From: Lachnospiraceae bacterium
GTDB taxonomy: Bacteria > Bacillota > Clostridia > Lachnospirales > Lachnospiraceae
Assembly (NCBI GenBank): GCA_910575835.1
Contig: CAJTGB010000025.1
Location: 1 to 64,000, forward strand
Direction: 5' to 3'
Length of the DNA: 64,000 nucleotides
The position numbers were made by a program, and so were the translations under genes. Of this stretch, positions 35,704 to 42,742 are shown piece by piece. The notes beneath the pieces are model-generated. The model searched no databases, had not been told where the DNA came from, and worked only from the letters and a program-made list of their open reading frames with translations. Within the stretch, counting starts at the first letter, position 1; each line of letters opens with the position of its first letter.

Positions 35704-36835
35704 ATTCGATGATATCAACGTTCCGACAGAAAAATTAGAACAGGTAATAGGTGAGAATATGTATAATATAAAAAGACAGTATACGAAAAAGAAGCACTGG
35801 AATTATATAGTAAGGGGAACGGCCGCGGCAGCTGTAACGCTTGCAGTGACAGGAATATTCGCCTCCAACCCCGCCCTTGCGGCAAAGCTTCCGCTGATTG
35901 GACATATCTTTGAAAAGGTGCAGGACAAGCAACTCTATCCAGGTAACTTCGATGAAGTAGCGGTGCCCGTGAAGGACAGCAATGTCAGCGAATCCAAGGG
36001 AGTCACCATGACATTTTCAGAGATGTACTGTGATTCAAGCTCTATCTATATTTCAGCCATGATAGAGACCGAAAAACCCTTCCCGGAAAAAGTAAAAGAA
36101 TCCAACATGCTTCAAGGCGACGATATCGGCTACCATATGTACCTTGATATAGAGCAGGAATTCGACTTCATGACGCCTCCGGAAAATTATGACGAAATGG
36201 AATGGCCGGGCAAAAAATTTACCTGGACTCCTCTTGACTTAAAAGGGGAGTATGTAGACGACCATACCTATGTCGGCGCAATACGCATAAGCTTCAATGA
36301 ATACCCAATTGCATGTTTCGATGTTCCCGACTCATTTCACTGGAAGCTGAAAATAAACAAAATGTATAATCTGAGCGATGTCGATAACCAGAGTTTTTCT
36401 CAGACTGGTTCCTGGGAATTCGAGACAGATATCTCAGTAGACCATTCTACAAAAAAGGTGATCCAGGTAAATGAAAGCGCGCCGAACGGCGACGTTATCG
36501 ATTCCGTGACCATGACGCCTTATGAGGTAAGCATCGACTATGGTTTTGATGAGAGCAAGGTAGAAGCGTCATATGAAAAGTTCGATTCTCTCCAATCCGT
36601 AATGATAGATGCAGGCGGCGAACGTATCGAAGACAAAGCAGGCTCATTTTCACCTGCCGGATACGACCTGTCCAAAATTACAATATATTATTATCCGGCG
36701 CCGACGGAAGCCGTTCATGATGAGATACGGGAAAAACTTTATGACGAATCCTTTAAGGATCAGATCGTCAGCTATATGGAAGAAATCTCAGTCCGTAAGA
36801 TAGCGATCGACTTAGACGGTTATTACCAGAATTAA
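35693..36835 (+). CDS. DUF4179 domain protein, probable anti-sigma factor
   Basis: A 380-residue single-pass membrane protein. The start chosen is ATG 35693, nine nt after AAGGAGG; an ATG at 35687 is too close to it. The N-terminal 35 residues are cytoplasmic and the TM helix is near residues 39-60 (GTAAAAVTLAVTGIFAS). The extracellular DUF4179 domain then starts with LAAKLPLIGHIFE. This family sits next to ECF sigma factors in Firmicutes and is thought to sequester them until a signal arrives. It overlaps the sigma gene by 11 nt. Confidence 0.82.
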   Translation: MQIKFDDINVPTEKLEQVIGENMYNIKRQYTKKKHWNYIVRGTAAAAVTLAVTGIFASNPALAAKLPLIGHIFEKVQDKQLYPGNFDEVAVPVKDSNVSESKGVTMTFSEMYCDSSSIYISAMIETEKPFPEKVKESNMLQGDDIGYHMYLDIEQEFDFMTPPENYDEMEWPGKKFTWTPLDLKGEYVDDHTYVGAIRISFNEYPIACFDVPDSFHWKLKINKMYNLSDVDNQSFSQTGSWEFETDISVDHSTKKVIQVNESAPNGDVIDSVTMTPYEVSIDYGFDESKVEASYEKFDSLQSVMIDAGGERIEDKAGSFSPAGYDLSKITIYYYPAPTEAVHDEIREKLYDESFKDQIVSYMEEISVRKIAIDLDGYYQN

Positions 36836-36865
36836 CTGATCAAATTAAGCAAATCAATCAAATCA

Positions 36866-36902
36866 AAAAGAAGGCGAAGAAGCAGTCACTCTCTTCGCCT
36901 TC
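36866..36902. terminator. Bidirectional terminator
   Basis: Arms GAAGGCGAAGA (36870-36880) and TCTTCGCCTTC (36892-36902) form a perfect 11-bp stem between convergent genes. On the - strand it is followed by a T-run (AAAAAG in + reading), so it terminates the alcohol dehydrogenase transcript best. Confidence 0.85.
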
Positions 36903-36913
36903 TATCATTCCAT

Positions 36914-38065
36914 TTACCATAAGTTGCGATACATCTGTTCAATATCTTCTTTGCTGACCTCTCTGCACGTATTCTGCGGGCTTCCGCTCTCCAGCGCATC
37001 ATTCGCCATCTTATCGATCACACGGAAGAACTCTTCTTTGTCGATCCCGAATTCTTCAAGTGTCGGAGTCTCCAGCTCTTTTGTCAGCCCTTCCACTGCT
37101 GCCAGGAATTTCCCGGCGGCTTCCTTATCCGCATCCTCTGCCGACGCAGCGCCGATACTCCTGCCAAGCTGTGCGAACCTCTCATAAGCTCCGCACAGTG
37201 CGAATCCTAAGCATTCTTTCATAAGCATAGCATTTGACAAGCCGTGCGCGACATGGAACAGTGCGCCGATCGGGCGGCTCATCCCATGGATCAGGGTGAC
37301 AGACGCGTTGTTGAATGCAATCCCGGCTTCAAGCGCCGCTACCGCCATCTCCGTTCTCGCCTCCTCATTCTTCCCGTCATGGAACGCTGTCGGAAGGTAC
37401 TTGAAGATACGCCTTACCGCTGACAAGGCAAATGTATCCGATAAAGTCTGCGCCTGCCTGGACGTATAAGCTTCTATTGCATGGCAGAGCGCGTCCAGTC
37501 CAGTTGCCGCCGTAATCTTCGGCGGCGCTGTCATCGTGAACTGCGGATCACTGACGGCAAGCGTTGGCATCAGCGATCTTCCTTTCAGCAGCATCTTGAT
37601 ATCCTTCTTCGTATCCGTAATAATGGTAAATTGTGTCGCTTCTGAACCTGTCCCCGCTGTAGTCGGGATCGCTGCCATCGGCGGCATCTCAACATCTATG
37701 ATCTTCCCCATATAGTCTGAGATATTCCCGCCGTTCTTCACCAGAGACCCGATAGCCTTCATAGAATCGATCGGACTTCCTCCGCCGAGCGCGATCAGGA
37801 AATCACATCCCTCTTCCTGATACTGCCTAAGTCCATTCTCGATCATCGTATCCGTAGGCTCGCCTGCGATCTCAGAATATACGGAATAGGCAACTCCCTG
37901 ATTCTTAAGCGCATTCTCTACCTTTGCGCAATTCCCCAGTTCTACCATAACCCTGTCTGTTACGATCAGCGCCTTCTCTCCAAGCTGAGCCAGCGTATTT
38001 TCCGCCATATCAAGGGCGCCTGCCCCTGTGATGATCTGTCCAGGTACAATAAACTCTTTTGCCAT
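36914..38065 (-). CDS. Iron-containing alcohol dehydrogenase
   Basis: A 383-residue group III alcohol dehydrogenase: nucleotide-binding GGGSPIDSMKAIG, the AIPTTAGTGSEATQFT signature and metal-ligand histidines in GLDALCHAIEAYTS and HGMSRPIGALFHVAHGLSNAML. It probably reduces an aldehyde (butyraldehyde, acetaldehyde or lactaldehyde) with NAD(P)H. Single gene. Its upstream region holds GCGTGC dyads (38102-38150) that could be regulatory. Confidence 0.92.
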   Translation of the reverse strand: MAKEFIVPGQIITGAGALDMAENTLAQLGEKALIVTDRVMVELGNCAKVENALKNQGVAYSVYSEIAGEPTDTMIENGLRQYQEEGCDFLIALGGGSPIDSMKAIGSLVKNGGNISDYMGKIIDVEMPPMAAIPTTAGTGSEATQFTIITDTKKDIKMLLKGRSLMPTLAVSDPQFTMTAPPKITAATGLDALCHAIEAYTSRQAQTLSDTFALSAVRRIFKYLPTAFHDGKNEEARTEMAVAALEAGIAFNNASVTLIHGMSRPIGALFHVAHGLSNAMLMKECLGFALCGAYERFAQLGRSIGAASAEDADKEAAGKFLAAVEGLTKELETPTLEEFGIDKEEFFRVIDKMANDALESGSPQNTCREVSKEDIEQMYRNLW

Positions 38066-38101
38066 AGTCTTTTCCTCCCTTTTTACTGAGTTTATATTTC
38101 A

Positions 38102-38227
38102 GTTGCGTGCTTTTGTGTGTAATTGTGTTATTTATATAATAGCACGCAACATCAAAAATATCAAGTGCATATTTAAATTTTATATACATGTGTGTGCAAT
38201 AAAAGCACGCATTATTTTGCGTGCTTT
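38102..38227. repeat. GCGTGC dyads upstream of the alcohol dehydrogenase
   Basis: One inverted repeat has arms GTTGCGTGCT (38102-38111) and AGCACGCAAC (38141-38150), 29 nt apart. A tighter hairpin follows (AAAGCACGCA 38202-38211, TGCGTGCTTT 38218-38227). The second resembles the hairpin at 22724-22750. Confidence 0.6.
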
Positions 38228-38275
38228 AAATCTTTCCTTTTACTTCTTAGCCCTCTCGCTCTGACGCAAATACTA

Positions 38276-38351
38276 TTGACAAACTAGAGTACAAATTCTT
38301 ATAATATGTATAGTGCTATCATATGTAGTTCACTTATGAAAAACTAGGAGG
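38276..38351 (+). promoter_or_regulatory. Orphan promoter and ribosome binding site cut off by IS110
   Basis: -35 TTGACA (38276-38281), 18-nt spacer, -10 TATAAT (38300-38305) and a perfect AGGAGG at 38346-38351. The IS110 element begins about 5 nt later, exactly where a start codon is expected. The gene these signals served has been displaced or lost. Confidence 0.75.
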
Positions 38352-38459
38352 TAAAAAGATTGAAAATGAAAAGTAGAGGGTATCCATTACCTTAAGCACA
38401 CAACAAACAAGCCATCTTTCGGTGGCTGCTTTAAAAATTGAATATTGAGATTGTTAAGG

Positions 38460-39707
38460 TTATGCAGTTGCTGACTTAATCTTATAACCTTGATTCCTTG
38501 CTATGATGATTGCCTGTTCCACTGTAATCTCGCGATCAACTGGAGGCAGATTGGATTTCCTGTAAAGTTCCGCATTATAGTTTTCTCCATTCTTCAACAT
38601 GTGGTATAATGCAGTCAGAAGCATTCTTGCTATGGCAATGATTGCTTTCTTGTGACCGCGACGCTTTTTGAGACGGAGATAGCGGTTGCGAATCTCAGGA
38701 TGCTTTTTGCTGGTAACAACAGCATTGGCACACTGCACGAGCAGTGGCTTGATATAGCATCCGGCTTTGGAGACCCGGACAGATTTTTTCTTCCCTGCAC
38801 TTTCATTGTTGGTCGGCGTAAGTCCGGCCCATGAGCATAAGTGTTTCGCCGAAGGAAAAGCCTCCATATTGGTACCGATTTCGGAAATGATTCCGATGGC
38901 GGTGAAAACACTGCTGATACCAGGAGCGGTTTGGAGAATGGCAAGTTCCTGCTGATAGGGAGCGGCGAGCGCAAGAATGAGTTCTTCAAGCTCTGCCTTC
39001 CGGGATTCAAGGTCTTCAAAGTGGCCTTTGATCACCTTAAGTTTACCGGCTTGCTCCGGTGTGATAAAGCCGTCAATGGCATCACGGAGTTCAGGGAGTT
39101 TCTTTTTCAAACTTTTGAAAACAAGAGGTTCAAGGTCAAAGGAAGTATCTGCGGGATTTTCCAAAAGTTTATCCAGTATCGCCTGAGCAGATTTGCCGAA
39201 GGTGTCCGAAACAACGTTTCCCAACTGGATATTGGAAACCGTGAGACAGTTCTGCAAACGATTCTTTTCACTTGATCTAAAGCAGGTCAGTTTGAAACGG
39301 TAGCGCATAAGGTCACGAAGCTGGCGGATGTCAGCGGGCGGCATAAAGCTTCCGGCAACAAGGTCATGCTTAAACAGGTCAGCAATCCATTTGGCATCTT
39401 TCTTGTCAGTTTTCTTTCCACGGATAGCCTTAACATATTTGGGATGAGCAAGGACAATCGTACAATCATTTTCTAAGATGTTGTAGATAGGAATCCAGTA
39501 TTTACCGGTGGACTCCATACAGACATCCTTGCAATTCCTGGCGAGAAGCCATTGTAACAAATCTCTCAGACCCTTCGTGTAGGTTGAAAAACGGTGGCTC
39601 TCATAAGTGGTGACGCCTTTGGAATTAGTGGAGGCGATGCAGGCCACTACAAAAGTCTTGTGGACATCAATGCCACAGCAGATTTTGTACACGATTTTTA
39701 AAGCCAT
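38460..39707 (-). CDS. IS110-family transposase (DEDD/serine recombinase)
   Basis: A 415-residue recombinase. The RuvC-like DEDD domain is visible as CGIDVHKTFVVACI (D), CMESTGKYWIPI (E) and KTDKKDAKWIADL (DD). The C-terminal Tnp domain has ILQTAPGISSVFTAIGIISEIG, the block FPSAKHLCSWAGLTP, and KKKSVRVSKAGCYIKPLLVQCA with the candidate catalytic Ser. IS110 enzymes cut and rejoin through a serine and are guided by an element-encoded bridge RNA. Ribosome binding site AAAGGAG. Full length with no lesions, so probably active. Confidence 0.95.
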   Translation of the reverse strand: MALKIVYKICCGIDVHKTFVVACIASTNSKGVTTYESHRFSTYTKGLRDLLQWLLARNCKDVCMESTGKYWIPIYNILENDCTIVLAHPKYVKAIRGKKTDKKDAKWIADLFKHDLVAGSFMPPADIRQLRDLMRYRFKLTCFRSSEKNRLQNCLTVSNIQLGNVVSDTFGKSAQAILDKLLENPADTSFDLEPLVFKSLKKKLPELRDAIDGFITPEQAGKLKVIKGHFEDLESRKAELEELILALAAPYQQELAILQTAPGISSVFTAIGIISEIGTNMEAFPSAKHLCSWAGLTPTNNESAGKKKSVRVSKAGCYIKPLLVQCANAVVTSKKHPEIRNRYLRLKKRRGHKKAIIAIARMLLTALYHMLKNGENYNAELYRKSNLPPVDREITVEQAIIIARNQGYKIKSATA

Positions 39708-39935
39708 AGGGACTCCTTTCAGAACCTAAAGGTTCAACAAAGATTATAGGGAGAGACGGCATTGACTGAACGCCTAAGCCATAAACGAGATTGTTTATAC
39801 AAAGATAAGATTACGTGCTCTAAGTCACACTTATTTGTGCTTGAAAAGGCGGACTACACATATAAACATACGGTCATCCGGCAAGCCGGACAGCCCACTC
39901 ACCTCCCCGTGATTTGTAGTATACCGAGTTCCCTA
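39708..39935 (-). ncRNA. Candidate IS110 bridge RNA region
   Basis: The non-coding stretch upstream of the transposase folds, on the - strand, into a series of hairpins: GTCCGGC/GCCGGAT (about 39882-39898), AAGCACA/TGTGACTT (39823-39843), ATAAAC/GTTTAT (39781-39798), GGCGTT/AATGCC (39758-39774) and GAACCT/AGGTTC (39722-39735). In the IS110 group the bridge RNA is encoded here and its two internal loops pair with target and donor DNA. Loop assignment needs structure prediction, so ends are approximate. Confidence 0.5.
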
Positions 39936-40038
39936 CAAGAAGAATTATAAAGAAAAAATAGGCTCAGGGAAACCATTTTCATTACGTTTTGTGCCTGAGC
40001 GAAGCGAAAGGAATGGATATAAACATGAAAGAAACTGA
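39913..40038 (+). pseudogene. C-terminal remnant of a gene preceding the tyrosine recombinase
   Basis: An open frame without a start codon reads KKNYKEKIGSGKPFSLRF and ends at TGA 40036-40038, overlapping the recombinase start at 40025 by 14 nt. Such overlaps are usual between consecutive recombinase genes in multi-recombinase elements. The body of the gene is missing, cut away at the IS110 insertion. The first few codons may belong to the IS end. Confidence 0.4.
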
Positions 40039-41038
40039 TTTCGCACGGTATCTGACACAGTTTTTGACTGTTTATCTTCCGGGACAGAGGGGCATGAAAC
40101 GGAATTCCCAGATTTCTTACCGGGATGCTTTTTCCCTCGTATTAGAATACAGCCGCGACTATGAAAAGATTCCCCCGAATAAGCTAAGTATTTCTCAGAT
40201 TGACAGGGACTTTATCCTCCGTTTTCTGACATGGCTTGAAGAATCCCGGCATTGCAAAGCAGCGACAAGGAACCAGAGGCTGGCAGCCATCCACTCTTTT
40301 TTCAGCTTTCTAATCGTCGAAGCCCCGCAGTATATCGGGCAGGCACAGAAGGTTCTGGCAATTCCAATGAAAAAGACCGAACGGCCCCCGCTGATGTATC
40401 TCCCCCTGGATGCTGTGAAAGGCCTTTTAGACCAGCCGGACAGAAAAACCGTGCGTGGCAGGAGAGACGCGGTCCTGCTGTCACTGCTTTATGACACAGG
40501 GGCAAGGGTACAGGAACTGATTGACCTGAAGATTGGCGATATCTCATTGAATGAAACCGTAACGGTAAGGCTGACCGGAAAAGGCGGAAAGAGCCGTATC
40601 GTTCCGGTGATGAGGCCAACAGGAGAACTGCTGAAACAGTACATTGAAAACGCAGGGCTGGACGCACCAGTATATCACGCGAATTACTTATTTACCAACC
40701 GCAGCAACAAACCGCTTACAAGAGCCGGTGTAACAGATATCCTCAAAAAACATGCCAGAAGCGCACAGCGGGGTGGTATTGCGGATATCTCTGATGAGAT
40801 CACTCCCCACTGGCTCCGTCACAGCAAAGCAATGCATCTGCTGCAGGCGGGAGTAAATCTGGTATACATCCGGGACCTTCTTGGACATGCAGATATTTCA
40901 ACAACTGAAATCTATGCCCGTGCCGATGAAAGGATGAAGCGTAAGGCATTGATGGAAGCCTACAACAGTCCAACCAACGAAGAGCTGCCTTCCTGGAAAA
41001 AGGATAAAGATCTTCTTGACTGGCTTAAATCCCTGTAG
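40025..41038 (+). CDS. Tyrosine recombinase/integrase
   Basis: A 337-residue site-specific recombinase. The SAM-like N-terminal domain (residues 1-110) precedes the catalytic domain with Arg in YDTGARVQELIDLKIGD, Lys in LTGKGGKSRIVPV, HxxR in TPHWLRHSKAMHLLQAG, and His/Tyr in LLGHADISTTEIYAR. The start at 40025 fits the GAAAGGA site better than ATG 40013. The sequence resembles recombinases that occur in runs of two or three in clostridial elements rather than tRNA-targeting phage integrases. The upstream partner is reduced to a remnant at the IS110 edge. Confidence 0.9.
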   Translation: MKETDFARYLTQFLTVYLPGQRGMKRNSQISYRDAFSLVLEYSRDYEKIPPNKLSISQIDRDFILRFLTWLEESRHCKAATRNQRLAAIHSFFSFLIVEAPQYIGQAQKVLAIPMKKTERPPLMYLPLDAVKGLLDQPDRKTVRGRRDAVLLSLLYDTGARVQELIDLKIGDISLNETVTVRLTGKGGKSRIVPVMRPTGELLKQYIENAGLDAPVYHANYLFTNRSNKPLTRAGVTDILKKHARSAQRGGIADISDEITPHWLRHSKAMHLLQAGVNLVYIRDLLGHADISTTEIYARADERMKRKALMEAYNSPTNEELPSWKKDKDLLDWLKSL

Positions 41039-41050
41039 AGGGTATGGCTG

Positions 41051-41118
41051 ATTATGGAAAGTAAAATGCGGCTCATTTGCCTGAAATACAGCAATAAATG
41101 AGCCGTACTTTTCATAAT
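41051..41118 (+). terminator. Long inverted repeat downstream of the recombinase
   Basis: Arms 41051-41078 and 41096-41118 pair almost fully (ATTATGGAAAGTA...CGGCTCATTT against AAATGAGCCGTACTTTTCATAAT), with one 5-nt bulge and a 17-nt loop. It could be the transcription terminator or part of an element end. Confidence 0.55.
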
Positions 41119-41188
41119 AACTTACTTGTCATAAGCTACCCCACCTTTTAAGTTTAATAAGCTGATTACCTTCATGATTTTCTCCTGT

Positions 41189-41548
41189 CTATACATAGTT
41201 TCCTCTCAGTTGCTTATAACTGTTTCTAAACACTTTCAAGATTTTCCGTTTCTGTTCAGAAACATTTCCCAAATCCCGTTTCCATCCAATGGTGTCATAT
41301 AACACGCCGTCTTCTTCCTCTGCGTAACCAGAACACCTCATAAAACTCTCGTTTCCATATGCTTCTTGGAGTTCTCTATTTACAGCATCTTCCAGATCAG
41401 CTAAGAATCTATAACTTCCATCTTCTGACAATCCTTTAATACAGACTGACAAAAAGATATTTTCCTGATCTGATTTAGATGGAATCTCTTTGCATTTATA
41501 AAAATCCCAGACCATTTCCGGCGGTTCCCATTCCAAAATCATTTCCAT
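41189..41548 (-). CDS. Hypothetical protein
   Basis: A 119-residue protein with its start at ATG 41548, ten nt after GGAAGGTGG. Begins MEMILEWEPPEMVWDFYK and is mixed alpha/beta, with an acidic centre (YAEEEDGVLYDTIGWKRD) and a basic C-terminus. No signal peptide or membrane segment. Not recognised. It is a single gene between the recombinase and the Rpn-type nuclease, in the accessory region. Confidence 0.55.
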   Translation of the reverse strand: MEMILEWEPPEMVWDFYKCKEIPSKSDQENIFLSVCIKGLSEDGSYRFLADLEDAVNRELQEAYGNESFMRCSGYAEEEDGVLYDTIGWKRDLGNVSEQKRKILKVFRNSYKQLRGNYV

Positions 41549-41668
41549 AGCTTTTACCACCTTCCTTTTTTACTGATGGATGATTGAAGCTCCTTAATCC
41601 AATCTGCTAAAGAGCATAATAAAAATGCCATCAGATTTACTCCAATGGCATTTCTAATAAATGACAAA

Positions 41669-42646
41669 CTATATTCCAAACATTTTTCTTGTGCTTTCTA
41701 CTTCATCAGCCTTACAACCGACATCTGCTGCAATCTGCTCGTTGGTAAAATCAGGATTCTTTTTCACTGCCTGAAAGATCCTCCCTGACAAAAGCAATCC
41801 TTCTTCTCTTCCTTCTTCTCTTCCTTCTTCTCTTCCTTCTTTTCTTCCTTCATTCCTTATTGTTTTTGCCTCATACTCCAAAACTTTTCCACCCATTACA
41901 GATCTCACTCCTTCCCTGATAGAATTGTATTTCTTTGCAAGATGTTCCACTACTTTATTTGACATGTCAATAATCGTACACCGTGTATATTCACTGATTG
42001 TTCCCCGATCCATCAATTCTTCAAGCCTGTTCTTGATCTGCTCATACTCCTGTTTTAATAATTCCAGTTTCGTCTCATCTTTTTCATACTCTTCGAACCG
42101 GTTTTCATGGGAAAAGATGTAAAATGGAATCAGAAACAAAAGGTTTTTCTTAAATATTTCTTCTAACGTATACCGTTGCGATTTCATTACCAGAATATCA
42201 TATGAAACATTTCCACCCGGTGTAACCATTTTTATTTTCATTTTATCGGGTGTCGATGCACTGCACCGTAGAAATAACACTGCAGAATGTGGGAATGTTA
42301 CAGTCAGTACACTGTCTTTGATCTCCCCCTGATCAAGTGCGATCTGTGTATCATATTCAAACATTCTCACCAGCATACTATGATCTGTACTGCTCTGACA
42401 TTCCAAATGATACTTCTTTGTTTCTTCTCCAAGTATCTTAAAACTGGTATCTGTAACCCGCTCTTCTTCATTTCCACCCTGCTGGTTCAGAAAATGCTCA
42501 TTTACCGAGAAAACGATTTCTTCTTCCCCCGAATATGTCTCACCGAACACTTCATTGATCACGGGAATAATCAGTCCGCTGCAATCATTCAACAAAGTAC
42601 GGAATACATCGTCATACGGTGTACTCGTTATTCTAATCTCTCCCAT
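41669..42646 (-). CDS. Rpn-type PD-(D/E)XK nuclease with repetitive C-terminal tail
   Basis: A 325-residue protein of the Rpn/YhgA-like transposase group. The nuclease core is at residues 85-125 (VTDTSFKI, then KKYHLECQSSTDH, an E-x-Q catalytic variant). RMFEYDTQIALDQG and FPHSAVLFLR follow. After residue 250 comes a tail of tandem 4-residue units (GREE) encoded by a 12-nt repeat. An AAGGAG site (41908-41913) precedes an in-frame ATG at 41896, which would make a separate 75-residue C-terminal protein. Related E. coli nucleases are controlled by just such an internal product. Confidence 0.82.
   Translation of the reverse strand: MGEIRITSTPYDDVFRTLLNDCSGLIIPVINEVFGETYSGEEEIVFSVNEHFLNQQGGNEEERVTDTSFKILGEETKKYHLECQSSTDHSMLVRMFEYDTQIALDQGEIKDSVLTVTFPHSAVLFLRCSASTPDKMKIKMVTPGGNVSYDILVMKSQRYTLEEIFKKNLLFLIPFYIFSHENRFEEYEKDETKLELLKQEYEQIKNRLEELMDRGTISEYTRCTIIDMSNKVVEHLAKKYNSIREGVRSVMGGKVLEYEAKTIRNEGRKEGREEGREEGREEGLLLSGRIFQAVKKNPDFTNEQIAADVGCKADEVESTRKMFGI
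41799..41849 (-). repeat. 12-nt tandem repeat in the Rpn gene
   Basis: About four copies of TTCTTCTCTTCC (+ strand reading) encode GREE units in the tail of the nuclease. In-frame repeats of this type can gain or lose units by slippage without changing the frame. Confidence 0.8.
41894..41913 (-). promoter_or_regulatory. Internal ribosome binding site and start codon
   Basis: AAGGAG (41908-41913 on the - strand) lies 11 nt before an in-frame ATG (41894-41896). Translation from here gives a 75-residue protein (MGGKVLEYEAKTIRNEG...), the C-terminal part of the Rpn-type nuclease. Confidence 0.6.
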
Positions 42647-42742
42647 TAATCGCTTTCTCCTTCTCCATTGCTATGTCTTCCTTTCTCTTATACTATCATA
42701 CTTCAATTGAGGTTTCAATTATACATTTCGAAAATACTTTCT

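Larger units (their letters stand above)
38356..39935 (-). mobile_element. IS110-family insertion sequence (complete)
   Basis: The downstream boundary (38356) is fixed by the 100-nt identity with 1-100. The upstream boundary is approximate (about 39910-39960), because no second copy of that end is in the window. The element has about 100 nt after the transposase and about 230 nt before it, with no terminal inverted repeats, as in the IS110 group whose bridge RNA lies upstream of the recombinase. Confidence 0.8.

Noticed and set aside
41799-41849. Tandem 12-nt repeats as a CRISPR or VNTR array
   Set aside because: They have no spacers, lie inside an open frame and encode a regular GREE repeat; treated as a coding repeat.
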